NCBI GenBank assembly: GCA_020631735.1
Contig: CM036199.1
Span: forward strand, 14,166,834-14,230,833
Direction of reading: 5' to 3'
Length of the DNA stretch: 64,000 nt
Source: Saccharum officinarum
Taxonomy: Eukaryota; Streptophyta; Magnoliopsida; Poales; Poaceae
In this document: positions 36,570-49,084 of the stretch, piece after piece
Position numbering within the stretch: position 1 is the stretch's first letter
Layout of the letters: each line of letters starts with the position of its first letter
Notes under the pieces: model-generated
Database searches by the model: none
Told to the model about the DNA's origin: nothing
The model's input: the letters and a program-made list of their open reading frames with translations, nothing else
Translations under genes and position numbers: made by a program

Positions 36570-37400
36570 TGAAAGGTCTTGATGGCTAGAGGGGGGTGAA
36601 TAGTCTTTTAAAATTTTCTATAAAGACAAGCTAAACAAGTTTATCAATATAACAAATAGCAAGATGCGAGTTTTTCTTAGCCTACGGGGTGTTTGCAAGC
36701 CACCTAACCAATTCATAATTTTAGTATTTGCACTCAACCGCACAAGTCAAACCGAGAAGGTAACTACAACTACAACTAGCAAGCTACACAAAGGAGCTAC
36801 TATAGCAAAGCTAACTAGCTAGCAAAGATAACTAAGAAAGTAATGCGGAGTTGAGTTAGGAGAGTTTCACCGAGGAGCGAAGTAATGAGCCAACCAATAT
36901 GATCAACAATGAATACCAAGATAACCGAACACCGAGATCAATCAATCACAATATGAAAGTGATAACACGAAGATTTATCCCGAGGTTTACGTGCTTGCCG
37001 GCACGCTAGTCCCCGTTGTGTCCCTCTTCACCACGTGGTTTGGTGGCTAATCGGTCACACACCGAGCCTCTTAAAAGGCACCACAAGAACCTACCAAATG
37101 GCAAAAGGTTGCAAATGACACGAGCAATTCACTAACGTTGCCTTTGGTGCTTCGCCGAGGTAGGCACAAACCCCTCGCAATCACCAGAGGTGGCCAAGAA
37201 CAATCACCAACTCTTGCCAACGCCTCCAAGCTGCTCCAAGCCATCTAGGTGACGGCAACCACCAAGAGAAACAAGAATCCCATAGCAAATCAACCACCAA
37301 GTGCCAACTAGATGCAATCTCACAATGCAAATGCACTTGGATCACTCAATCTCACTTCGAATATGTAAAGAAGCAAGAGAGATGGGTAGGAGAGGAGTTG
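36570..37400 (-). mobile_element. Sirevirus LTR fragment E
   Basis: Plus strand opens TGAAAGGTCTTGATGGCTAG followed by GGGGGGTGAATAGTC, the inverted 3' end of a Sirevirus LTR. Similarity to LTR B continues through CTCACTTC...GCAAGAGAGATG. It is cut at 37401 by another LTR, and its other end is not in the assembled sequence. Orientation minus. Confidence 0.75.
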
Positions 37401-40400
37401 TGTAACAACCTGGGTTTTTGGTCAATCAAAAATATGAGCTTTTTAAAAATTTTCCTACAATTGTGTGAAGCATGTAGCTTCTAGGTCTAACCCGAGTCTA
37501 ACCTGCTAACAAGTCGTCGCATACATATAGAATTGTTTATAGGAGTGTGCCGGAGTTCTTAGTGGTTTAGGGTTTCGTGTCGGAGTGCACGAATCCGTAG
37601 CAACTTCAATTCAATCCTTTGTGAATTCTCTCGTCACCCTTGAATTCCTCTCGAATCTCCATTTACATCTCTCAAAACTCCCGGGGTCAAATTCATTAGA
37701 TCTTCAAAAAGAAAAGTCATTTTCCTTTTTGCTCAAACCCTTTTCGAATTCCCCCAAGCATCTTTGGATTCATCTTAAATCTCTTTGGAAATTCCCCTCA
37801 AATTTTTCCCCATGAAAAACTTGTTGCGAATTTCTTTTGATGGTCGTCTAAAAAATTCTTGAAGAACAAATAGGAGAACCACCCTTTTTCTTCTTGGTCT
37901 CAAGGCCCTATGAATGCCCTTCTCGGATCTCCTAGGAATCCGATCTCAATTCAAATTCCTCTTAAATTCCTTTTTAATCGCGTCTCAAATTTCCATCCCT
38001 AAATTCCTAAATTCATAAAAGGAGAATTCCTTTTCCTTTTATATTCCAAACCCAACCCAACTTCCTTCTCTCCTTTTCTCCTTCTTTTCCCTGTGGCCCA
38101 GCACCCCCTCCTGGCCCGCCCAGCCTCTGTTTCCTCGCTCTGGCCTGAGCCGGTCGCCACCAGGCCTTGGCCTCCTCTTCCGCCGGCCCACCGCCTCTCC
38201 AACCGATGGCCGAACAAGCTGAGCAAGTCCATAGTGCTGTGGCCCAGTTCGTCAACCAGTCAGCCTGCTCGCTCAGCCCCCGCAAGCCCGTGACCCACTA
38301 GCCCCCGCAGGCCCGTCCACGCCGGCCTCCGCAGGCCCGCCAGCTGCGCATGCCTACCCTCGAACCCTAGGAGCCGTGCGACTCAACTCCCAGACGCCAC
38401 CGCCACTGCTCGCGCACCACGCCCGCGCCCTCGACGCCCCGCACGCCTCCTGATGCTCGCCACGTGTTCCATGGTACGGACGCCGAGGCGCATCGCTGTT
38501 CGTGCCCAGGAGCCCTAATTGCCACTCGCTATAAAAGGCGCTGAAGTCGCCGCTCCTCGAGCTCTCCCTGCCCCCGCCACCACCATTCTCCTTCCCTCAC
38601 CCTCGATCCACCAGCAGTGAGAGCACTGCCGCCCTTTCCTCCTTGCTCCACCATGACCCACCTCACCACCATGTTCGCCTGCTCCCCTCCGAGCCGAGCG
38701 CCACCAGCCATGCGATCGAGCCTCCTCCACACCACCCTGTCCTCCTCACCCCACCGCGCCGGAGCCAGAGCAGTCGCGTCTGCCGTACCTGCTCCTACGT
38801 CGAGCGTCTCCAGCATACCAAGCTCGCAGCACTGCCTTCCCCTCATGCCAACCTCATCGTTCTCTCCTCGTTGATCACCATGACCTCGGCTTCCGATTCT
38901 CCAAGCCAAGCGCCCCGCCCCTGCTTCGGCCATGCAGCGCTGAGCCCGCGACTCCAAGCTAGGGGCCTTGGACCTCGTCATGCTCACCGAAGCCACGGAC
39001 GCCATTGGGTATGCCATCTCGTCCGCGAGGGTGACCTCGCCAGAACCCCTCCTTGCCACGTCACGACGCCAACCTCATCACGCCTCTGCAGCCACCGTCC
39101 TCACTTCAATGTTGTCCGCTCAGCTGCACCCCGCCAGAGCCCTTCCCTACCGTTGAGAAGCCGCCACAGCCCTTCTGCACCTCACCGGGTCTGCTGCCGA
39201 TGGTGAGCCACCAGAAGCGGAGGCCCCTTCTTTCCCTTCATTTTGACACTAATCCACTGAGCCCTGCCTTGTGCCATGATTTTCATCGCAGCAGAGAAGC
39301 CGCTGTCAGAGTCGTGGCCATCGCCCCCTCCACCCTCGGTGGAACGGACAATAGCACCGCCTCATCCTCTTTGTGTCCGGCCTTTGTGCTGTGGATGTTT
39401 GCTTGCAGGGAGGGGTATGCCTCGTTTTCTCCTTGGCACGGCTGCCCCGTATCGCCCCACCGGAGCTCGCTACCTACTAGAAGCCTACTGCCACGTTTCA
39501 AACAACAGCAAGCCGCAGCCAGCTGGAGCGCTCCACTGCAGCCCTCACCTTCAAGGTCGACCTTCTAACCTAGCCGACGCCGTCCACGACGTCGGCGAGC
39601 TAGCTCTTACTTATTAGTTCCTTATCTAACATGTATACTTGCGTATGCACTGATACTTGACCTATTAATTTCCATTGTCTATTCATGATCATGATCTTTA
39701 CCTATTCCATGCCTGTGCTGTGCCTTCGCCGCCGGTCTGTCTATTTATTTATCCATCTATCTCTTGTGCCGCTATGGGTATGTGCAACTCCACGTCGCGT
39801 CGTTGTGTTGTTGGTTCTCGTGTTTTGGTGCGTTGTTGTGTGTTGGTTTGGTTCGTGGCTTCCGTGTTGTTGGTTGTCTGAAGATCGTGCCTTCGAGTCG
39901 GTCGAAGGATCGTATCTCGTTTGGTTGTTTCGGGCGTGGGTTCGTCCCACCGTGGCTGTAAGGCCGATCATAACTCGCTCCTTCACCTTTTAAGTTGTCT
40001 CCGTCGAACGGCGATTGTTTGCCCTATCCTCGTCCCTAGGACCTGGTCACTGCGAACTTGATGTCGAAGTTGATAACGGCGCAGTTCTTACCCACTTAAT
40101 TCGAGCCCTTCGTGACCTAGTCTAGAGGGATATGACTTAGGGACGACCTTTGCTTTTCGACGGATGCTAACTTGTGTAGGTTGAGCTCATGACCGCGAGT
40201 CACTTCGCCATAGTCATCAGGCTTAATCTCTTTTGTTTGCTTGTTTTAAATCCTAACCAACTCGTATGCTTGCACCACTTCGGCCATGGTGATCCTTTGA
40301 ATCTAGCGGTGACAGCCGCATCGCTATGAACCACAGGAGCTGCAAAGTGTAGATCTAGTTGCACATGGGTCATGGTGCTCTACGAGTGGTTTTGGATCAG

Positions 40401-42311
40401 GGGATCATGCCTCTCTTCTTCCAACCATCACCTGTTCCATGGCGAGTTGGTTGAAAAAGTGCAGATTCCATTCTTCTTCTGTTCTTCCTTCATTCTCAAT
40501 CACCGTCAATCCGGTAAGATGTGGATTGAGCCCGTTGCTTGCTTGGTGTTTATTGCTTTCTTGACTCCATTCCTTCGATTCCCGTCGTAACTATGGTGAC
40601 TGGATCAAGGAAGGTAAATCCCGTGTCCCCTTCAGTCTTTTGGCTCTTTCGTGCTCGAGCTCTTGTATGCTTGTACCTTCTTCGACCGTAGCATTTCTGT
40701 GGTTCTTGTGGTGACAACCGCACCGCTAAGAACCCTAGGGATGTCTTAGTGCATTTAGTACACCTAGGTCGTGGTACCCTACAAGTAACTTGGACACTCG
40801 TGTTCTTTGTTAGTTTCTCCCTTCCAATGCCTCATCTCTTGCCATGACGTGTGTTTTGGAAGAAGTTGACCACCTCTGCTCTTCTCTCCCCATTCCACCC
40901 TCTCTTGGTTCTCGTCAATTATAATGGCGTACGGATTGAGAGAGAACAGAACTTCTCTTGCTTGTAGTCTTTTTGGTGCTCGTCAGTCTCCATGACGATT
41001 AGGTCAAAATCCGCAAGCCGTGGTGTTTGCTTAGGATGAGCTAAGGTCTATGCCATTTCATTTAAGCTGTACAGGTTGACACGGTCGACCCAGGAAGTAC
41101 TGGCTAGGCTAAGACCTAAGTTTGTGCTTAGCAAATCACCACTTGCATTTCTTTGGCCTAGGGATCGGACATCCGCCGAGAGGGCTAAGTCATTCTTCCT
41201 TTTGTATTCTTTCGGTGTAGTTATTCTTTCTGTGTCTTGTTGTCTCTCTTTTCACGGTCTTTCTAGGTCTAGTGGTCTGATTGCTCTTTTGCTTGTCGAG
41301 GTATCGAGGTAGTTGCGTCAAGGATAGCGATGATCAGATCGGGACCATTGGAGGAAGGACATGCGGACGGAGAAAGGACCATGGAGGAGTACGACTACAA
41401 GTGCACCGAGGATCTCGGATATGACATTTAACAGGTGTTCCATGTCCCACCCAACCTCGTAGAACCTATTAGACATGCTACACATAGATGCTAATGCTTT
41501 ACTTTCTTGCATTTGAACTGTGATAGGTTGCATGGTAGACTGCTTGTAAGCCATTACCTTATCGCAACCTATTCCCCTACACACCCACTGTTAGGCTAGA
41601 CGCTCGCATTCTACTTACTGTTTTACTTTCACTACGCATTATACTTGTGATGTGATGCTTGGTGAAGGAATAACGTGAGTGGATAAGGCATGTGGTGCCG
41701 ATAACTTGGTAAAACTGGATAATGAACTTGGGGAGAGCTTGGCGTGCGTCTTGGGTGTGTGGTGAGGGTTGAGTCAATCAGACAGGATTCTACAACGAGT
41801 CTTTGGGGCAAGTCATGACGAAGGGGTGCGACCTGGGCATCCCTCGTGAGAGGTACCTGTGGCGGGTGCATGAGAGAGCAGACAGGGTGTTGGTTATCCC
41901 CGGTGGAGGTGCCATCGAGGCACGGGGTGTTGGTTATCTCCTTGAGAAGATATCCTGTCTGGTCCATTTAAGGACTGGTATGTCTTGAGAACCAGAATCA
42001 TAGGACCCTTCATGCACACCACTCGCTAGGGCGGTGCCACTACTACTAGGTTGAAAGGTGATAGTGTAGGGAGGTACGGGCATGGGGGCCCACACCCTCC
42101 TAAGACAGCGTAGTGACCTTAGGGGCCCGGTACTACGTCTCACAGTCTCAGCGTTTCGGTGGACACTGAGGTGGCCCAGGGCTAAGTGGTAGGGTGGTAC
42201 CGTACCGGTTGGGAGGTAGTCGGCATCAGCCTAGGCGGGGCACCACCGAGGATGGCGATCTTGTGGATTTCCAGGTGTACATGCTCTGCAGAGTTGATCG
42301 ATCTATACGTA
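37401..42311 (+). mobile_element. Tat-like gypsy LTR F, right end missing
   Basis: Begins TGTAACAACCTGGG, a gypsy LTR start in plus orientation. It runs through a C/T-rich promoter-like block with GCTATAAAAGG (about 38528-38538) to GGTGTTGGTTATC and TGGTGCCGATAACTTGG-type sequence typical of long Tat-lineage LTRs. It stops at 42311 where Sirevirus D starts. No pol motifs; Ser/Pro-rich frames at 38600-39600 are composition artefacts. No full end seen, so LTR status is inferred. Confidence 0.6.
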
Positions 42312-44613
42312 TGAAAGTCCCTAGTTTGGTTTTGGCTAATTGATGAAACCTAGGACTAACCTTTGTATCTAAGTGGATGATTTAGATAAAGGTGGTCATT
42401 GAAATATGAGACATGACATTGACTCATGTGACCAAGATGATGAAGACCGAGGTGATGCTTGGCTTGATGGACCGGTTGTGAAGGTGAAGGGCAAGTCGAG
42501 GCTTCGAAGCGAAGGACCATGCGATGGTGAAGCTTGGGCAAGACTTAGCGCCGACGGACCGATGCAACGGTGAAGAGCAAGTGAAGTCAAGGTCGATGGA
42601 TCGAGACGGTCATGTGATGATATGAAGTGGATCATATCATTTGGAGAAACAAAATGGGCTCAAGGCAAAGGTATAACCATAGGGCCATTTTGTTTTACAC
42701 TCAAGACACCATAGAGGGTGTGAGTGGTTTAGGATCGATAGCCGAACTATTAAGAGGGGAAGTCTTATCGGTTATTCGATGCACGGGTGCCACTAGGTGA
42801 ATTCATGAAGTGCATTGCATGTAGGGCCTAGTGAGCTAATTGGAAAACCTTTGAAAATGAATGAGAAAAAGCTAACACACAAGCACATAGAGATGTACAC
42901 TTGATGGTGTTGGCACATTTGCAAAGGTGGCGTTGGTCGCGCTGTGGTTTGCGGGTAGAGAGGGGTTTGGGTTCCTCTCTCCCTCCCGCCGAGCGTGTGA
43001 GCGCGGGATTCAGGCGATTTCGGGGAAATGAAATGCCTATTTTCCACTACGCCGAAAGTCGGAAAAGAAACGGAGGCGAACGGAGGTCACAGAGGTGACC
43101 GGACGCTGCACCGGACGCGGTCACGGTGTGACCGGACGCGTCCGGTCAGTACAGCGCGGTTTCGGGCGCGCGGGCTAGGGTTTGCAACCGACGCGTCCGG
43201 TCACTCGCGGGACCGGCGCGTCCGGTCAAGTGCCCAGAAGGAACTGCGGTTCGCAAGGACGATCAGACGCGGGGCGCGTCCAGTCACACGCGATCGGACG
43301 CGTCCGATCGTTGAAGGAGCTTACTGGACTCTAACCGGACGCGGGCACTATCGCGTCTGGTCATCGCAAGGAGCGCGTCCGGTCGTTGCGTCGCGGGCGC
43401 GTGGGTCAGTGCGATCGGCGCGTCCGGTCGTTCGACAGGCGCGTCCGGTCATCGGGACCGGCGCGTCTGGTCGTTCTGAGAAGCGCGTCCGGTCATAGGG
43501 TTTGACCGTTGGCGCAGTGACCGTTGGAGGATCTAACGGTCGCATTTGAAATTTGAAGGACACGTGGACATCGCAGGGCGACCGGACACGGTTGAGCGCG
43601 TCCGGTCAGTTTCGACCGGCGCGTTCGGTCGTCCCGAAAAAACGGTCGGTGGAGTGGCAACGGCTCTATTTGTTTGGGGTGCTTATAAATACTCGTTGGC
43701 CGGCCCTTGGGGAGGCAACTTGGCATTTCTAACACTCTTGTGCATCCTTTGAGCTAGAGCTACTCCTCCCACTCATCTCTCTTGCTTGATTGCAAATCAA
43801 AAGTGAGATTGAGTGATCCCAAAGTGCATTGCATAGCTTGAGGGCATCTAGTGGCACTTGTGGGTGGTTTAGCCGGTGGATTTCTTGTTACTCTTGGAGA
43901 GTACCGCTCCTAGCCGGCTTGGAGATTGTTGGAGGCGTTGGCAAGAGAAGGTGATTGTTCTTGGCCACCTCCGGTTGTTTGTGAGAGGTTCTTGTGCTTT
44001 CCTCGGCGGGACGCCAAAAGCAACTCTATTACATTGCGCGTGTCATTGAGTTACCTCACTTGAGAGTGGTGTCTTGCGGTGCCTTGCGGGGCGTGCCTTG
44101 AGGGGCAAGTGACTTGAGGGTCGCACCGAGGAACCATCTAAGTGTTGGTCGACACAACCGGTGACGTAGCTTGTCGGTGCACAAGTGAACACCGGGTGAA
44201 CAAAAATATTGTGTCTCTTGTCTCCCGGTGATTGGTCTCCATATTGTGTTGTTGTCAATATTGATTGATTGTATATCATCTTGGTGATTGGCAACATCTT
44301 CACTCCACCGTTGGTATAAGATACACAATCCTATCTCTTGCATTTACTTTTACTAGATTATCTTGTGTAGCTCTAGTAGTAGCCTTTACTAGTAGTTGTT
44401 AGCTTGCTCACTAGTGTTTAAATAGTGACATAGCTCTTGTGTGAACTAGAGATCATAATCTACTAGACTTGTGGATAGGAGGCTTGCATCACAACCCTTG
44501 GCTAAGCAAAACTCGCTTTACGCCGTTTGTTATTCTAACAATTTTGCTTAGTGGCTTGTGTAGAATTTTTAATAGGCTATTCACCCCCCCTCTAGCCATC
44601 TAGGACCTTACAA
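42312..44613 (+). repeat. 5' LTR of Sirevirus D
   Basis: 2302 bp, TGAAAGTCCC...ACCTTACA. The palindrome array runs 43098-43640 and includes a perfect 20-bp palindrome TGACCGGACGCGTCCGGTCA at 43129-43148. A TATA box (TATAAAT, 43684-43690) follows the array. The inverse copy is LTR B. Confidence 0.92.
43098..43640. repeat. Palindromic CCGGACGCGTCCGG array in LTR D
   Basis: More than ten full or half copies of ACCGGACGCGTCCGGT and variants lie just upstream of the TATA box. Tandem palindromes in LTR control regions are a described Sirevirus feature; a role in transcription or chromatin targeting is inferred. Equivalent arrays lie at 8565-8955, 13095-13385, 16600-17100 and 28665-29055. Confidence 0.8.
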
Positions 44614-44615
44614 GT

Positions 44616-44629
44616 GGTATCGGAGCCAT
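44616..44629 (+). promoter_or_regulatory. Primer binding site of Sirevirus D
   Basis: TGGTATCGGAGCCA two bases after the LTR, complementary to the 3' end of initiator tRNA-Met as in most plant copia elements. Confidence 0.9.
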
Positions 44630-44672
44630 GGTCACCGTTTTAATCAAGGCTTAACATCCTTCGGTGTGAAAG

Positions 44673-46688
44673 ATGGCTCAAATTGTGTTCAATCATGTTG
44701 GGGGCAAGCCACCGTTCTTTGATGGTGTTAGTTCTTTTGCTCATTGGAAGAGAAAGATGACAATGTATCTTGGTTCTATTCATGAGAGAGTTTTGCAAGT
44801 CACCGAAAATGACTTTGCTATCATTGATCCCAACCATCTCACCGATGAAGATAGAGAAAATAGAACATGCAATAGAATGGCTCTCAATACACTTTACCAT
44901 GGCATTGACACAAAAGTATTTGAGGGCATCAAGGACTTAGAATTGGCATATGAAGTATGGACAAGGTTGAGTGAAACATATGAGGGCACTAAGGTTGTGA
45001 AGAGTGCCAAGCTATATGGGCTCAAGAGTGAGTTTGAGAACTTCAAGAAAAAGGATGATGAAACAATCATTGAAATATTTCATAGATTGCAAGTGATAGT
45101 CAATGATCTCAAGAGCTTAGGGCACAAGACTCAAGATCAAGATTTTTGTCACAAGTTCTTATTGAGCTTACCTAGAAGATTCAAGATGTTGACCATGATG
45201 TTGCAAAGAGATGGGCTTGAAGCAATGAAGCCTAATGATTTGCTTGGTGAAGTATTGACCTATGACAAATATGATCAAGATGTTGATGACAAGGAGAAGG
45301 TGGAAGATGAAAAAGAAGAAGACCGTGGCGTTCAAGGCCATCTCCTCCAAGGGCAAAGCTACAATCATTGAAGAAGAAGACAATAGTGAAGATGAAGATT
45401 ATGAAATTGATGATGAGGCATTTGCTTTTGTAGTCAAGAAAATGGGTCACATGTTCATTAAGAGAAGAGGCTTCAAAAAGAGAAATGACAACTTCAAGAG
45501 CAATGAGCAACAAAGGAGGTGCTTCAATTGTGATAGCACCGAATATCTTCAAGCCGAATGTTCCTATGATAAGAAGAAGAACAACAAGAGGGGCAAGTTT
45601 GAGAAGAAAAAGAAAGAAGCCAAGATAACATTCAAGAAAGGCAAGAATGGAGTCTATGTGGCCACTTGGGAAAGTGATGATGATGAAGAAAAAAAAGAAT
45701 CATCCAACAAGGCTTTTGCTTCCATTGCTATCAACAAGAAGCCTTTACTATTTGATTCATCCTCTTCATGCTTCATGGCCAAAGAAGCTAAGGTATTATA
45801 TGATGAAAGTGATGATGAAAGTGAAATGGAATATGTTCATGATAGTGATAATGATAAATATGATAATGAAAATGATGATGATGATGAACCAACTAAAGAA
45901 CAACTATATGACTTGTTGCAACAAACTAGAGACATAGCTATTGCCAAGAACAAGGAGTGCAAGAAGCTTTCAATGAAAGTAGCAATACTTGAGAAAGTTC
46001 TTGGTGAGCTTAAGACCACTCATGAGAGTCTAGTGGAAGACCATGAGGATCTTGGTAAGGCTCATTCCAAGCTTGAAAAGGCTCACTCATTGCTACTTGA
46101 GCAACAAGCAAAGAAGGAGGTTGTTGTATCATGTGATATAGGTGTTATATGTGATATAATTGATGAATCCTTTAATGAACCTATCATCATGTCAAATGCT
46201 AACCCTTCTTGTAGCTCTTCATCCACCACCACCAACTCTACCTCTACTACGAGTGATGGTTTCACTTGTGATGCCTCACTAATGGTTGAGAATGAGACTC
46301 TCAAGAGAGAGGTGGATGAGCTCACTCACGCCCTAGGCAAGGCCTATGGTGGTGAGGCCCGCTTGCTTAAGTGCTTGGGTAGCCAAAGGTTCTCTCTTAA
46401 CAAAGAGGGATTGGGCTACCCCCTAAGAAAGGCAAGTCGGCCTTTGCAACTCCAAAGCCTAGCTTTGTGAAGGGCAATGGTCGGTTTTGCAATAGATGCA
46501 AGCAAGTTGGGCACCTAGAGCATAATTGCAATAAAAAGAACCAAAGCAAGAAATTTGTTAATGCTATAACCTTTTTTTCTTGCTATGTGCTTACCAAAGG
46601 TGTGAAGGTGTGCAAGCTAAGTTTATTGGTACACCCATTGTTGGCCAAAGAAGAAGGCTATTTGGGTACCAAAGAGCTTAGTTACTAA
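44673..46688 (+). pseudogene. Gag of Sirevirus D, two frameshifts
   Basis: ATG 44673 opens a copia gag (UBN2) domain of about 210 residues (FDGVSSFAHWKRKM, LYGLKSEF, LLSLPRRF). The frame moves once near 45300-45370 and again near 46420. The middle segment has acidic and Lys-rich repeats, a knuckle CFNCDSTEYLQAEC in which Tyr replaces the zinc-binding His, and a coiled coil (KLEKAHSLLLEQQAKKE). The last segment has an intact knuckle CNRCKQVGHLEHNC. Homologous in layout to gag of element A but clearly diverged. Confidence 0.88.
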
Positions 46689-46744
46689 CCTACAAGGACC
46701 CAAGCAAAAATGGGTACCTAAGCTTCATTGATTTGCTTGTAGGT

Positions 46745-47613
46745 CAATTACAAAGCCGGAGGAAGGCATTGGATTATTGATAGTGGGTGCACTCAACACT
46801 TGACCGGTTTACATAAGAATGTTTGACTCAATCAATGACAATGATAGTGGTGTTGATTCTATCACATTTGGCAATAACAAGAAAAGGCAAGGTTATTGGC
46901 TTGGGCAAGATTGCAATATCAAATGACATGAGTATCTCAAATATGTTGCTAGTTGAAAGCTTGGATTTCAATCTTCTATCCGTGGCACAAATATATGATC
47001 TAGGCTACAAATGCATCTTTAGGGTTGATGATGTGGAAGTTATTAGTGTGGATGGTTCAAATGTGGCATTCAAGGGCTTTAGATATGAGAATCTCTACCT
47101 AGTTGACTTCAATGCTAGAGAAACTTCTTTGACAACTTGCTTAGTCTCCAAATCAAGCATGGGTTGGCTTTGGCATAGAAGGCTTGGTCATGTTGGCATG
47201 AAACAATTGAAGAAGCTTACAACTCACAATCTTGTCAATGGTTTGAAAGATGTTGAATTTGAGAAGAATAAGCTTTGTAATGCATGTCAAGCGGGAAGCA
47301 AGTTGGAAGCTCACATCCAAAGAGAGTACAATGAGCACATGCAAAGCATTTGAGTTGATGCACATGGATCTATTTGGACCAACAACATATACAAGCATAG
47401 GCGGGCAACAAGTATGGCTTTTGTCATAGTGGATGACTTCACAAGATTCACATGGGTATTCTTTTCTTAGTGACAAAAGTGAAGTGTTTGACACCTTCAA
47501 GATATTTCTCACTAGAGTTCACAATGAGTTTGAGATTAGAATCAAGAAAGTGAGAAGTGACAATGGAAGTGAGTTCAAGAAATACAAGAATTGAAGAACT
47601 TTGTGATCATTAT
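46745..47613 (+). pseudogene. Protease and N-terminal integrase of Sirevirus D
   Basis: WIIDSGCTQHLTG contains the aspartic protease DSG (Asp codon 46779-46781). The zinc-binding pre-integrase region WHRRLGHVGM...CNACQ lies at 47168-47290, and the integrase core begins with MDLFGPTTYTS and SDNGSEFKK just before the N run. Breaks: stops after the protease motif, and frame changes at about 47300 and 47400. Non-functional as assembled. Confidence 0.88.
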
Positions 47614-47713
47614 NNNNNNNNNNNNNNNNNNNNNNNNNNNNNNNNNNNNNNNNNNNNNNNNNNNNNNNNNNNNNNNNNNNNNNNNNNNNNNNNNNNNNNN
47701 NNNNNNNNNNNNN
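47614..47713. other. Assembly gap, 100 N
   Basis: Exactly 100 N, the usual placeholder for a gap of unknown size. It interrupts integrase of Sirevirus D on the left; a Tat-like LTR continues on the right. Confidence 0.98.
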
Positions 47714-49079
47714 GCGGCCTAGGAGATGCGTGGGATCGAGGCAAACTCGTTGGTGCGGTTGCTTTAGCTGGATATGGCTCAACAGCGGCACCGGTGAGCG
47801 GCGGAGCTGAGCGGCGACGGTAAAAACAGAGAAAAGGAAAAGACGATGGCAGCGCGGTGCTTTATAGGAGAGACAGCAAATTAGAAGACATCGAGCGCGG
47901 TGGTCACGCGAAGCAACAGCTGGCCGCCGCGACGCACCTAGAAGCTGGCCGAAGGCCACGGCGGCTCGCCGGTGCCCATGCCGCGTGGTGCCCGGCGGTG
48001 ATTCGTCGGGCACTGTAGCACCCCCAACACACATGAACCCTTGCTCTGTTTTTGCCAAATTACTCCCAAAATCATGTAGTGACTTGAAAAATTCCCAAAA
48101 TATGAAATCTTCATAATTTCAAGCTCTACAAGTTTCATGTTGAAAACTTTTTCAAATTCAGCCTGGATTTTGAAATATGAGTTTGAAATCAAAAGGGGGC
48201 ACTTTTCTGAAATTTGATAATTTAGAAATTACTTTAAATTTTATATTGAAACTTCAAAAACTCGAAACACTAAAGTTGTACATCTAGCCAAGACCTACAA
48301 CTTTTCTATTCAAACCATTTTCAAATTCTGCCTCTATTTTGAAATTTGAGTTTGGGGATGAACATGGGTCAAATTTGAAATTTGCTTCTTTTCAAAATTA
48401 CTCCAAATTTTTTTACTGAAACATTGAAAACTATAAACACCAAACCTGTAGCCCTTGAAAATATCTACAAACTTGGTTTTAAACTTTTTTCCAAATTTTG
48501 CTTAGATTTTGAATTATTTCAAAAGGGGTAAAATCAGGGTTTTGGATTTAGGGTTTTCGGAAGAATTTCAAATTGAAACTTGTTGCTATTTTAATTGGTG
48601 ATTATTTAGTGATCAAACCATCATCCAAGCCTCCAAGGGCATCATTGGGTCAAGCATCACATGTTTGACCAAATGCCACACTTGGTTGACCAAGTTGACT
48701 TTTGAAAATCTTTTAATAATTCCCCAAATTTGTATTCAAATTCGAATCGGAAAACTCGCGACAAGTTTTGGATTCCAAATTCAAACTCAAACTTGGAGCT
48801 CCATTTTATAAGTTGGACTTAAGTTCATACCCTACACTTGGCACTAGTGTATAACACAGTCATACACCTCAAATTACGCTGGGCATAAACTAAGTATTTG
48901 CGGTGGCATTCGAAATTAGGGTTTTTGATTTGAGCCACACAACTCAGAAGCACATCCAACCTAAAAATGTAAAATCGTTTTAGTTGATGCGCATCATAGT
49001 TTACCTAATCATGGATGCTTTGCGGTGCAATATGATGACATGGCAGATTTTTAGTCTCCGTAACACCAGAGGTGTTACA
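47714..49079 (-). mobile_element. Tat-like gypsy LTR, right part of the split copy
   Basis: On the minus strand it starts TGTAACACCTCTGGTG (49079), runs through an AT-rich U3, reaches a TATAAAG box (47866-47860) and enters a GC-rich block that stops at the gap. The base-exact flank AGGCG (49080-49084) pairs it with 34235-36569 as one LTR. Gene-like frames across this stretch are not supported. Confidence 0.78.
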
Positions 49080-49084
49080 AGGCG

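Larger units (their letters stand above)
42312..47613 (+). mobile_element. Sirevirus D, 5' part, truncated by the assembly gap
   Basis: Plus-strand element of the same family as solo LTR B: complete 5' LTR, PBS, gag, protease motif and the start of integrase, then N bases. RT, RNase H, env-like frame and 3' LTR should lie in the gap. Inserted in LTR F; the left flank ACGTA (42307-42311) is the expected duplication. Confidence 0.88.

Noticed and set aside
38093..39617. Ser/Pro-rich open frames up to 187 codons
   Set aside because: C/T-rich LTR F sequence open in several frames at once; no domain or conserved pattern.
47519..48058. Open frames reading through the N run
   Set aside because: They translate undefined bases and join unrelated elements on each side of the gap.
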